This document shows, piece by piece, positions 1 to 8,945 of a stretch of DNA of 64,000 bases (the stretch's first letter is position 1; each line of letters opens with the position of its first letter). A model generated the notes under the pieces. The model was not told the DNA's origin and did no database searches. It saw nothing but the letters and a program-made list of their open reading frames with translations. Origin of the DNA: Flavihumibacter solisilvae (GTDB lineage: Bacteria > Bacteroidota > Bacteroidia > Chitinophagales > Chitinophagaceae); NCBI RefSeq assembly GCF_000814475.1, contig NZ_JSVC01000027.1, positions 124,001-188,000 of the forward strand, given 5' to 3'. The translations under genes were made by a program, and so were the position numbers.

Positions 1-1357
1 TTACGAAATTGGTATACACATGATGCTCTGGCTTGTCGAGCGGCAGCTCATCGAGCTTGTCATACCTGCGCATATCAAACCAACGGTGACCTTCCATAAA
101 TAGCGAATACCGGCGCTGATTCAACAACTCATCGATCAGCAGGACCTTGTTACCAATGACTGCCGGGCGGGCAATAGCCAACACCTGCAGGCCATATGCC
201 TGGCGGATGATGTCAAGTGTCGAAACCGCTGCTGCCAGGTCATCCTGCTGCAACTTTGCTTCAGCATACATCAGCACCAGTTCCTCATTCCGGATAATTG
301 AAATAGGCGAAACGTTTGTGGCATACATCTGCACTTCATGGGTCATCAGCGGGTAATCAGGCGGCGCTGATGGCGTAGTACGCATTCTCACCTTGGCTTC
401 GCCATTAGCCGGAACGCTTGCGCCAAATACCCTTTTATCGCCTGTTTCGGCCTCATCCACAAAATTCACCTGTACCAGCATGGGGGTCGAATTGTTCTCT
501 GCAGACCGCCACATCGGGTTTACCGCATCATTTGCAGTTGTTGAAAACTGCATATAAGGTCCTGTCTTCAGGTTCCCGTTCAGGCTCAGGAAAGATCCGG
601 AAAGTGCCGTTTCCATTCCCAGCCAATCTTCACGGTACATGGCAACCCGGGCTGCAACCGCACGGTTGAATTTTTTGAAATCCGCAGGCGTAGCAAAGCC
701 TGTCCAGCCCGCAACCATGGTGAAGGGGAAATCAGTGCTTCCGGCAACGTCGAGCGCGGCCAGTCCATCGTCTGCGAGCTTTTTCACGTAATCCAGCGAC
801 TGGCTGTAACTGTTGAAACAACCGGGTTTCAATAGGTCCCCAGGCACATTAAGGTCGCTGAAGCTGGTACGGACACCAACCTCGCCCATCATATTCAGGC
901 AGTTCAGCATGGCGTAAGCCTGGATGGTTTTGGCAAAACCTTCCACAGCTTTCTTTTCCCCGTCTGTGATACTGTTTGTTTCAGTGGCAGACCTTAGCAG
1001 CAGTTCTGCGCGGCGACGGGTCTGGTTGTAGGAATTGTACCAGTCGTACATGATACCGGCGGGATCAAGGGGAATTTCCCCCTGCAGCTCACGGTAATAG
1101 CGACTTTCCGTTTGCGCGAAATAAACAGTTTCCCTGCCGATCGAACCGGACCAGGTGTAAAATGAAAACAAGCCATTTCTTACCACAGATTGAACGCCCA
1201 CTCCCAGCTGGTTGATCTGTACCCGGCTGGCATTTTTCAATACGGATTCCTGCGTTGGTGCGTTGGGATTCACCACGTATTCCGTCTTTGTGCAGGAGCT
1301 GCTGATCAATGAAACAGCTGCTGCAAGAATTACACAACGTTTATAAACTGGATTCAT
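1..1357 (-). CDS. SusD/RagB-family nutrient-binding lipoprotein (3' end cut by window edge)
   Basis: Surface lipoprotein that acts as the lid and glycan- or peptide-capturing partner of the SusC channel encoded just upstream. The ATG is at 1355-1357 on the minus strand, 19 nt after the SusC stop. The N-terminus has a lipoprotein signal ending in SLISSSC, so Cys22 or close to it would be lipidated. Near the cut end it carries the conserved SusD motif EGHRWFDMRRYDKL, where SusD proteins nearly finish; the paralogue at 4568-5905 has the equivalent EGHRWVDMRRYNRL followed by about 30 residues, so only roughly ten residues are missing here. The TAA-like trinucleotide at 1-3 is out of frame, so the gene does run off the window. 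The substrate cannot be read from the sequence. Confidence 0.93.
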   Translation of the reverse strand, partial: MNPVYKRCVILAAAVSLISSSCTKTEYVVNPNAPTQESVLKNASRVQINQLGVGVQSVVRNGLFSFYTWSGSIGRETVYFAQTESRYYRELQGEIPLDPAGIMYDWYNSYNQTRRRAELLLRSATETNSITDGEKKAVEGFAKTIQAYAMLNCLNMMGEVGVRTSFSDLNVPGDLLKPGCFNSYSQSLDYVKKLADDGLAALDVAGSTDFPFTMVAGWTGFATPADFKKFNRAVAARVAMYREDWLGMETALSGSFLSLNGNLKTGPYMQFSTTANDAVNPMWRSAENNSTPMLVQVNFVDEAETGDKRVFGASVPANGEAKVRMRTTPSAPPDYPLMTHEVQMYATNVSPISIIRNEELVLMYAEAKLQQDDLAAAVSTLDIIRQAYGLQVLAIARPAVIGNKVLLIDELLNQRRYSLFMEGHRWFDMRRYDKLDELPLDKPEHHVYTNFV

Positions 1358-1376
1358 CTTGATTCTTTTTATTCTG

Positions 1377-4352
1377 TTAGAGACCGATGTTCAGGTGAAA
1401 GAAAAACCGCTTCGCCATGGGGAAAGGGGTAAGGTCAACACCGCCTGTCAGCGCGCCACCGGCGTTCCCGGTATTGAAGTTGGAAACCTCCGGATCGTAG
1501 CCATAGTAATCTGTAATGGTCACCAGGTTCTGCCCCGACACGCCAAAGCGGATATTCTGGACGTGGTTGCCGAACATACTGGTGATCTTTGTTGAAGGAA
1601 CGGTATAGTATAATCCAAGCTCGCGAAGGCGGATATAGCTGGCGTCAAATACAAAATTTGAAACTATTGTCTCCTGCCTTTCTATACCAATCGGGTCTCC
1701 CGATTTACCAGTGTTGCTCCAGTCTTTCGTGGTGCCGCCTTCATCTTTTGTCAGCCTTGTCAGCGATGAATTATAACCACCCTGGCTGGTATGCCACAGC
1801 ATGCTCAACTCGAAATTTTTTGCAAGCCGCAGGTTGTTGCTCCAGCTAAGCTGGTAATCCGGCTGGTAATCTTTATACTGGATCAGCGTACCATCTTCAT
1901 CAAATCCCCACCAGGCCGTAGGTGAATAGCCCTGCTGGATCCTTTTTCTTCCATAGGCCCCAAACCCTGAACCGGCTACAAATGAAGGCGGAATAGTCAA
2001 CCGGGTAACCTCGGATTTGTTGGTCCAGAACTGAAGGCCTGTAGTCCATTCCAGGCGGGGCTTTTTCACGACCTGCGCATTCAGCCCGATCTCAACACCC
2101 TTGTTTACCATGTCACCAACGGGGAAGAGTTTGTAGGACACAACGCCGGTCGACGGTGACAGGCTGAAGGGATAGAGGAAGTCCACTACTTTTTTGTGAT
2201 AGTAAGTAGCTTCGAGCGTAACCCGGTTGTTCAGGAAGCCAAGGTCAAGCCCGACTTCAATTTCCTTTGCCCTTTCCGGATCCAGTTTTTCAAGTCCCAG
2301 CTGAACGGGAGCTACTTCGCCGAGCTGCCCGCCATAATTCACCCCAATCAGGTTGGAATAAACCGCATCAAATGATGGAAATCCTGAAGCTTCACCATAT
2401 GCCGCACGGGGCTTGAGTTGGGAAAGGAATTCAGGCGCCCAGGAACCCAGGTTGGTAAGGTTCACGGCCACGGCTGCGCGCGGGTAATAATAATACTTAT
2501 CAAAGTTGAAGCCTGACAAGGTCGACTTATCAGCACGAACCCCTACCCTGCCAATTACTTTATCATCCCAGTTGAATTCCTGGCTCGCATCTATTGCTAC
2601 AACTGAACTTTTTGTCTGGTTGTTGTCTGTAAGCCGTACGGTTGCGATACTGGGGTTGCGTTGTGCGGTCAGCAATCCTTCACCCTGGATGAATGACTGG
2701 TCCACTTTCTGGTCGTCGCGCAATACAACGAGTCCGGTTGTCAGGTCAATATTCTTTCCAACGTTGGTGTTGAAATTCAAACCTGCCTGCATGTAAGTAT
2801 ATAAAGCTTTATTCGTGGTAAGCCTGATCGCGCCCCTATTGGCCACATTCACCATGAACTGCAGATCTTCCGGCATATATGTCATTGGCTCAGATACCAG
2901 GTAATCCACTCCGCCCCTCATGGAGAGTTTCAAAGTAGACCGTTCCTTCTTCAACAGGTAAAAGTTCAGCTCCCCGGAATTGAGGAAACGGTTTGTCTTT
3001 TCCTTGTTCTCCGCGCGATCTACGATCTCCAACGGGTTTTGCGCCCTGCCCGGGATCTGCGGATAGGTGCCGTCCGGCCTCCTGGCGATATCGATGAAGT
3101 TGGGAATATAGGCGATGGAATAACTAAGGGATACACCGTTGTTATCATTCCCCGTAAAACTCCTGCTACTGTTTGAATTAATATAGTTGCTGCTCACTTT
3201 CAGGTCCATGAACTCGTTAAACTTATGATCCAGGTTGATTCGGAAAGACTTGCGGCTGAATCCTGTTTTCTTCTGGATACCGGTTTCTGTCTGGTATGAA
3301 CCCGCGATGTAAAATTTCGTCCGGTCATTACCGCCATTGACATTCACGTTTGTATTGGAAATAAAGCCGGTGTTGCCCCAGATCATTTTTTCATAATCCC
3401 AGGTCTTGCCGCCGGCAGCATTATACAGCTCAAGCGCTTCTTCTTCCGACAGGTTATAAGCCCCTCCGTAGGCAGCGATCTTTTCCGGGTTCCAGTCTGA
3501 CGACCCAAGTAAATTGCTCGCTTTGGTGAATCCCAGGTCCTGGTTCACATTGATCCTTGTCTTACCTGATTTCCCCCTTTTAGTGTTGATCACAATTACA
3601 CCTGCTCCCGCCCGTGAGCCGTAAATGGCTGAAGCGGAAGGTCCTTTCAGCACTTCAATGCTTTCGATATCGGCAGGGTTGATGTCGGAGATGCGATTTG
3701 GCGCCTGGTCCTGCGAACCGGCATTGGCACTGGTAGCACCATTGAAAGCCCTGGTACCCGCACCCGTTGCAAACTGGTCATTGTTCACAATTACGCCATC
3801 GATCACATATAGCGGCTCGGATGAACCGGCAACGGTCGATACCCCGCGAAGCCTGATGGAAAGTCCGCCACCTGGCGCACCGGTATTTGCAGAGATCTGC
3901 GCACCGGCTACTTTGCCACTCATGGCGCCATCAATGGTTGGCGGCCGTGTTGAGCCTGTTAATTCACGGGCGCCTATCCGTGCAACCGAATTGGCAGCAT
4001 TAGAACGCTTGATGGAAGAAGACAATCCCGTCACTACCACTTCACTCAACCCCTTTTCATCTTCCCTGAGTGCGATTACATTCTCTCCCTGCACTGCTGT
4101 TATGGTCTGGCCAACAAATCCGACGTATGAAACATCGAGCCTGGAGTACTGCTGTGGCAGCGTGATGGTAAAGTTTCCTCCTGCATCGGTCTGTACCGAA
4201 ATTTTCGTCCCCTTTACTGAAACGGTTGCACCGGCAAGAGGATTACCTGATGCATCCAAAACCTTTCCCCTTACTGCCTGCTGTGCTGCCGCAAGTAACG
4301 GCAAGGCCAGACCGAGCAGGACAGGGAACAGCTTTCCCGCAAATTTTCTCAT
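1377..4352 (-). CDS. SusC/RagA-family TonB-linked outer-membrane protein
   Basis: TonB-dependent outer-membrane channel, 991 residues, importing an unidentified ligand together with the SusD that follows. Visible order: signal peptide (about 1-23, ending LLAAAQ), carboxypeptidase-D regulatory-like domain (about 26-100), a TonB-box-like stretch SEVVVTG (about 103-109), plug with the SusC hallmark PLYVIDGVIVNN and the GPSASAIYGSRAGAGV segment, then a long beta-barrel ending in aromatic residues. The open frame extends upstream to a TTG at 4439, but the ATG at 4350-4352 is preferred because it begins the signal peptide and follows an A-rich leader. There is no N-terminal STN domain, so direct anti-sigma signalling of the FecA type is not expected. 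It is a paralogue of the 5908-8841 gene; the two pairs look like a tandem duplication. Confidence 0.95.
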   Translation of the reverse strand: MRKFAGKLFPVLLGLALPLLAAAQQAVRGKVLDASGNPLAGATVSVKGTKISVQTDAGGNFTITLPQQYSRLDVSYVGFVGQTITAVQGENVIALREDEKGLSEVVVTGLSSSIKRSNAANSVARIGARELTGSTRPPTIDGAMSGKVAGAQISANTGAPGGGLSIRLRGVSTVAGSSEPLYVIDGVIVNNDQFATGAGTRAFNGATSANAGSQDQAPNRISDINPADIESIEVLKGPSASAIYGSRAGAGVIVINTKRGKSGKTRINVNQDLGFTKASNLLGSSDWNPEKIAAYGGAYNLSEEEALELYNAAGGKTWDYEKMIWGNTGFISNTNVNVNGGNDRTKFYIAGSYQTETGIQKKTGFSRKSFRINLDHKFNEFMDLKVSSNYINSNSSRSFTGNDNNGVSLSYSIAYIPNFIDIARRPDGTYPQIPGRAQNPLEIVDRAENKEKTNRFLNSGELNFYLLKKERSTLKLSMRGGVDYLVSEPMTYMPEDLQFMVNVANRGAIRLTTNKALYTYMQAGLNFNTNVGKNIDLTTGLVVLRDDQKVDQSFIQGEGLLTAQRNPSIATVRLTDNNQTKSSVVAIDASQEFNWDDKVIGRVGVRADKSTLSGFNFDKYYYYPRAAVAVNLTNLGSWAPEFLSQLKPRAAYGEASGFPSFDAVYSNLIGVNYGGQLGEVAPVQLGLEKLDPERAKEIEVGLDLGFLNNRVTLEATYYHKKVVDFLYPFSLSPSTGVVSYKLFPVGDMVNKGVEIGLNAQVVKKPRLEWTTGLQFWTNKSEVTRLTIPPSFVAGSGFGAYGRKRIQQGYSPTAWWGFDEDGTLIQYKDYQPDYQLSWSNNLRLAKNFELSMLWHTSQGGYNSSLTRLTKDEGGTTKDWSNTGKSGDPIGIERQETIVSNFVFDASYIRLRELGLYYTVPSTKITSMFGNHVQNIRFGVSGQNLVTITDYYGYDPEVSNFNTGNAGGALTGGVDLTPFPMAKRFFFHLNIGL

Positions 4353-4512
4353 TTGTTTAAATTTTGATTGTCGGATACTGATATCCGTTGGATAATGTGT
4401 TAGCGGTAAATGATCGCTTTTCAGGTGAAGACGTTTCAAAAAGACGACGAAATGCTTTTCAATTTTAAGACTAGATAATTTGCAGCCGTAAAAATCTGAT
4501 CATGACAAGAAT

Positions 4513-4546
4513 AAAAAATGCCGAAATGTAAAACATTCCGGCATTT
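4513..4546 (-). terminator. Rho-independent terminator after the second SusD gene
   Basis: Arms AAATGCCGAAATG (4516-4528) and CATTCCGGCATTT (4534-4546) pair with one mismatch around a 5-nt loop. Read on the minus strand the stem is followed by a T-rich run (complement of 4513-4518). It lies 22 nt beyond the stop of the SusD at 4568, so the two SusCD pairs are probably separate transcription units. Confidence 0.75.
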
Positions 4547-4567
4547 GGGTTCCGACTGAAAATATTG

Positions 4568-5905
4568 TTACTGTCCTGGCAGTTCTGTGAGTGGTACGGG
4601 GAATTCAACCCACACATCATCCCCTGGACGGTCAAGCGGCAGTTCGCTCAACCTATTATAACGACGCATATCCACCCAACGGTGTCCTTCGAAGAATAGC
4701 GAGTAGCGCCTGTTGTAAAGCATTTCATCGACAAGTGCGTTTTGTGTAATAGCACCTGCATATGGAGTTAGACCATGTTCCTGGCGGATCCGGTTTAATG
4801 CTGTTACTGCATCCGGAAACTGACCAAGCTGAATCTTTGCTTCTGCATACAATAGAATCAGCTCCTCATTCTTGATAATGGGAATGGGTGCTAACTGCGA
4901 GGTATATACCCACACATCGCGATCGCTTGTCAGGTCATTGGATGACGCAGGTTCCTCCCGCTGAAGCGTTTTGCCCTCCCTGTCATCATTAGGCTGCAGG
5001 TCAGGCACATAAGATGGATGTGCCAGGCGTACTTCACCGGTCTGGTTCGGAGGGAAGAAAGCTGTATTAACCTGGTCTCCTGCCCCTGTTGTGAATACAT
5101 GGCTTATTCCATAGCTTAAAGGCAACTGCAGTCCGAAAAATGATTCGTTAAGTGCAGTCAGGACATTATCCCATTGCGCACGATATGCATATACCCGTGC
5201 AGCAAGCGCCCGGTTCACTTTCACCATACCGGCCTGGTCATTCAGATCGGGCAGCGCAGCAAACGCACTGGAGAATCCACTCGTAAGTGCGAACGTGATC
5301 TCTGCCCCGCTGAAGTCGGACAAGCCTTCGTCAAGCAGATCACTGATGTCCTGCAACGCCTGGGGATTGGTAACCAGCGGGCCGAGATTGTCCGGATCTG
5401 CAACGTCGATCCGAATACTGTCGTAGGTCATATTCAGGTTGATCAGCAACTGGTATGCCTTGAAGGTCTTCGCGAATCCGTAGTATCCCTTTTTCTCAGC
5501 ATCATTGAGCAGTGTTGAATTATTGGCAGCCTCAATAAGCAGGTTGCAGTTCTTCACTACGCGGTAACGCGATTGCCAGGGATTGTTCAGGTAAAAAGTA
5601 TTGTTATCAAGTGTTGCGTCACCAAAACCGAGAAGTTCGGTAGTATAACGTGGTTCCGCACCCGAAAACCGGTACATCTCCCTTCCGATCATTCCCATCA
5701 CATCGAGGTACATCGGCAGGTTTGTACGCATCCCGGACTCAATACCGGTCACCAGGTTGTTAAGCTCGGCTTTTGATGCATTTTCCAGGAATTCATCTGT
5801 AGTCGGGCTGTTCAGGTTACCGATTTCTTTTTTGCATGCCTGCAGTATGAAGAGCGGCAATGCTATCAGCAGTAATATATATTTATACTTTTTCATAGCA
5901 GTCAT
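4568..5905 (-). CDS. SusD/RagB-family nutrient-binding lipoprotein
   Basis: Outer-membrane lipoprotein of 445 residues, partner of the SusC channel encoded immediately upstream (only 2 nt separate the SusC stop from this ATG). The signal peptide ends in a lipobox, FILQAC, followed by KKE. The C-terminal region has the SusD signature EGHRWVDMRRYNRL and the preceding tetratricopeptide-like helix NEELILLYAEAKIQLG. A second in-frame ATG three codons in (5896) is an equally plausible start. The ligand is unknown; no glycoside hydrolase or peptidase is encoded next to it. A hairpin terminator follows at 4513-4546. Confidence 0.95.
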   Translation of the reverse strand: MTAMKKYKYILLLIALPLFILQACKKEIGNLNSPTTDEFLENASKAELNNLVTGIESGMRTNLPMYLDVMGMIGREMYRFSGAEPRYTTELLGFGDATLDNNTFYLNNPWQSRYRVVKNCNLLIEAANNSTLLNDAEKKGYYGFAKTFKAYQLLINLNMTYDSIRIDVADPDNLGPLVTNPQALQDISDLLDEGLSDFSGAEITFALTSGFSSAFAALPDLNDQAGMVKVNRALAARVYAYRAQWDNVLTALNESFFGLQLPLSYGISHVFTTGAGDQVNTAFFPPNQTGEVRLAHPSYVPDLQPNDDREGKTLQREEPASSNDLTSDRDVWVYTSQLAPIPIIKNEELILLYAEAKIQLGQFPDAVTALNRIRQEHGLTPYAGAITQNALVDEMLYNRRYSLFFEGHRWVDMRRYNRLSELPLDRPGDDVWVEFPVPLTELPGQ

Positions 5906-5907
5906 GT

Positions 5908-8841
5908 TTAAAAGTCAACGGAAATGTGAAAGGTTGCGCGTTTGGAGGAGGGGTAAGGCATAACCTCAACACCTGTTGAGAATCCGGAGCCGAAGTTGGA
6001 CACTTCGGGATCATAGCTTTTATAATCTGTGTGCACCGCGTAGTTGTTAGCAGATACTCCCAACCTGATACCCCTGATGTTTTTCCATCCCACTTTGAAA
6101 TTGTAATACAGCGCAATTTCGCGCAGCTTCACATAACCTGCTTCCTGGACAAAAGGCCTCGCAGTTACACCCAACTGGTTGATCCTGTCAATGCCATCCG
6201 GAATACGGTTAGCATTCTTGTCATCATCGTAATCGTGACTTGTTCCTCCAAGATCTGTCAGCAACTCAGTGAGGTTGAGGTTATCTCCACGTTGTTTCCA
6301 GTGAATGAGGAAACGCAGTGTAAAGTTTTTGAAGAAGTTCACCTCGTTCCAGAAATTCATCTGGAAATCAGGTTCCTGGTCACCCAGCTTCACTGCAAGG
6401 CCGCCCGATCCTTCATCAATTCCTACGATCTGTGTGGCAGATGCGCCTTCTTCGATCCTGAATGTGCCGAGTGTATTGCCGAATGCACCGAGAACTGTTG
6501 GTGGTATCACCAGTTTGGTTACTTCTGATCGATTTTTCCAGAAGTTGACTGTTGTGTTCCATTTTACGTTCGGCTTCGATATTACAAGTGCATTCAAACC
6601 AATTTCGATCCCCCTGTTCCTGAGGTCACCGGCATTTACCCATTCCAGTGCAAAACCTGAAGATGGGGGCACGGTTCTTTGAAGCAGGAAGTCCTTCACC
6701 ACTTTGTTGTACCAGCTGAATTCAACACTCAGCCTGTTGTTGAGAATGGTAAAATCGAGACCGGCTTCAAACTCTGTCTGCCTTTCGGGTTCGATTGCCG
6801 CATTTCCCCTGATGCGGTCTACAATGGAACCGGGAAGCCCGTCAATATTGTTGATGATGAACGCTGTGAACTTACTGCCATAAGCAGGGAAGTTACCGGC
6901 TTCACCATAAGCGGCACGGACCTTAAGGTTATCGAACAGGTTGTTTTCACCCAGTCCGAGTCTTGACAGGTTCCATGACACACTTGCTTTCGGGTAGGCA
7001 TAATATTTATCCGGATCGCCGTTGTTTGTGGATTTGTCAAAGCGCACACCACCAGTCAGCGTGATCGCATCATGCAGTGTAGCTTCTTCCTGGATGAAAA
7101 AACCATCATCTTTATTTTTTGTCCTGAATTGCACCGGGGTCAGAGCGCCTGCCTGGTCAACATTGGTTTGCCCCGAGATTACCTGCGTTGCCGTATTCAG
7201 CAGGTTATCGAATTCATGTTTTTCCTGCGTCATCCCGAGAGATGTAGTAAGACCCAGGTTATCTGACGGGTTCCAGTTGTTTACCAGTGAAATGATATAG
7301 TTGGTGTTCAGGTTATTGGCAAAGCCCTGTATGGAAGTTCCCTTGGCCACTTCCTGGAATTGCAATGTACTGGGGAACTGGGCATTTGTTTTGAGGCCGT
7401 AATAGTCTACCCCGCCACGACCTACAACACGGGTAACTGATTTCGGGCTCTTGTATAATATCGCATCCAGGTTTATTCCAAATATGAAGCGGTTCACTTT
7501 TTCGTTGTTCGTTACCAGGTCGCGCGTCTGGATCGGGTTAGAAGCAGCATAGCGGTTATCGGGATATTCGCCTACGCTGTTCGGGTGTAATTCAGTAAAG
7601 CTGGGTGTGGAAGACAACGCAACACCAAGGGTAACACCGGCATTATCATTCTGGGTGAGGCTGCGGTCAGAAGATGAGTTGATGTAGTTTGAAGTGAAGC
7701 CGACTTTGATATTGTCTGTTATCCGGTGATCAACATTCAACCTAAGGCTGCTGTTCCGGTAACCGGTATACTTCACAATGCCTTCCTCATCTTTCTGTGC
7801 GGCAGAAAAATAAAATGTGGTTTTATCGCTGCCGCCTGTCATACTGAAGTTTGTGTTCCGCGTAAATCCTGTTTCACCATAAATCTCTTTTTCGTAATCA
7901 TAGATTTTCCCGGCAGCAACTGCTGCCCTGTATTCTTCCACATTCCATTCCTGGTCGATCACCCTTTGCTCTGTCAGCGGGCGTGCTCCCAATAATTTGC
8001 GGGGCTTGACAAATCCCAGGTCCTGGCTGATGTTGAAACGGGTCACTCCCTGCTTACCGCGCTTGGTGGCGATGATCACCACACCTGCCGCAGCTTTCGA
8101 TCCGTAAATGGCGGAGGCGGAAGCACCTTTAAGGATTTCGATGCTTTCAATGTCTTCGGGACGGATATCAGAAATCCGGTTGGAAGGGTTGTCCTGGTTT
8201 GCAGGGTTACCCGCAGCTGCGGCTTGAGTAACGGTGTTCAGGCCTGCAGGTGTGGAACTGTTATCAATAAATACCCCATCCACTACATAAAGCGGTTGTG
8301 TATTACCGAAAATAGAGGTAACGCCCCTGAGCCTGACTGAAATACCTCCACCCGGAGCACCGGAGTTCGAATTGATATAAGCACCGGGAATCTTGCCGTT
8401 CAGCGCAGCATCAAGTGTTTGCGCCGGTGCTGTACCGGCGAGTTCTTTACTCGAAACAGTTGCCACAGCATTGGCAAGATTGCGGCGTTTCACATTGGTT
8501 GCAAGACCTGTCACCACAACCTCGTCCAGTTTACCAGCATCTTCTTCAAGTTTGATAGACATGTTGGCAACTTCAATTGTGCCCAGCGTGATGGTCTGTG
8601 ATTTGAATCCAACGGACGAAATTTCGAGTTGTCCGGAGTTGGATGGAATATTCAGCGAGAATCTGCCGGTGGCATCGGTTGAAGTACCGATGGTTGAATT
8701 TCGAAGCCGGACAGACGCCCCGGTGACGGGACTGTTTTTGCTATCCAGGATGGTACCGCTTACCGATACCTGTGCCCATAGAACTACCGGGCACAATAAT
8801 GCCAGTAGCATTGGCATCAGGAAGCCTTTGAATTTTCTCAT
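5908..8841 (-). CDS. SusC/RagA-family TonB-linked outer-membrane protein
   Basis: TonB-dependent channel of 977 residues. Signal peptide about 1-23 (ending VVLWAQ), carboxypeptidase-D regulatory-like domain about 26-105, TonB-box-like DEVVVTG, plug with QPLYVVDGVFIDN and the GASASAIYGSKAAAGV segment, then the barrel. The frame is open to a TTG at 8850, but the ATG at 8839-8841 starts the same MRKF-type signal peptide seen in the neighbouring SusC, so I use it. It forms a two-gene operon with the SusD at 4568-5905. The close similarity of domain order, plug motifs and N-terminus to the 1377-4352 gene supports a tandem duplication of a SusCD pair, with divergence likely to reflect different ligands (inference). 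Confidence 0.95.
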   Translation of the reverse strand: MRKFKGFLMPMLLALLCPVVLWAQVSVSGTILDSKNSPVTGASVRLRNSTIGTSTDATGRFSLNIPSNSGQLEISSVGFKSQTITLGTIEVANMSIKLEEDAGKLDEVVVTGLATNVKRRNLANAVATVSSKELAGTAPAQTLDAALNGKIPGAYINSNSGAPGGGISVRLRGVTSIFGNTQPLYVVDGVFIDNSSTPAGLNTVTQAAAAGNPANQDNPSNRISDIRPEDIESIEILKGASASAIYGSKAAAGVVIIATKRGKQGVTRFNISQDLGFVKPRKLLGARPLTEQRVIDQEWNVEEYRAAVAAGKIYDYEKEIYGETGFTRNTNFSMTGGSDKTTFYFSAAQKDEEGIVKYTGYRNSSLRLNVDHRITDNIKVGFTSNYINSSSDRSLTQNDNAGVTLGVALSSTPSFTELHPNSVGEYPDNRYAASNPIQTRDLVTNNEKVNRFIFGINLDAILYKSPKSVTRVVGRGGVDYYGLKTNAQFPSTLQFQEVAKGTSIQGFANNLNTNYIISLVNNWNPSDNLGLTTSLGMTQEKHEFDNLLNTATQVISGQTNVDQAGALTPVQFRTKNKDDGFFIQEEATLHDAITLTGGVRFDKSTNNGDPDKYYAYPKASVSWNLSRLGLGENNLFDNLKVRAAYGEAGNFPAYGSKFTAFIINNIDGLPGSIVDRIRGNAAIEPERQTEFEAGLDFTILNNRLSVEFSWYNKVVKDFLLQRTVPPSSGFALEWVNAGDLRNRGIEIGLNALVISKPNVKWNTTVNFWKNRSEVTKLVIPPTVLGAFGNTLGTFRIEEGASATQIVGIDEGSGGLAVKLGDQEPDFQMNFWNEVNFFKNFTLRFLIHWKQRGDNLNLTELLTDLGGTSHDYDDDKNANRIPDGIDRINQLGVTARPFVQEAGYVKLREIALYYNFKVGWKNIRGIRLGVSANNYAVHTDYKSYDPEVSNFGSGFSTGVEVMPYPSSKRATFHISVDF

Positions 8842-8945
8842 AGCAAGCAATTTTGGATGATGAATTATTATATGCAGACAGTGTAATTATTCACTGTGAT
8901 GCTTACAATTCACACATTCTTCAGCTTGGCCCGCTCATGAAAACT

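Noticed and set aside
1-3. Apparent stop codon for the first SusD at the window edge
   Set aside because: The TTA at 1-3 is not in the frame of the gene starting at 1357; the gene continues outside the window.
3625-4395. 256-codon plus-strand ORF opposite a SusC gene
   Set aside because: It is a mirror of a well-supported SusC frame, with no recognisable domain and low-complexity Ser/Pro/Thr composition.
8878-8897. ACAGTG/CACTGT hairpin after relA/spoT as a terminator
   Set aside because: Only six base pairs and no T run on the minus strand; too weak to call.
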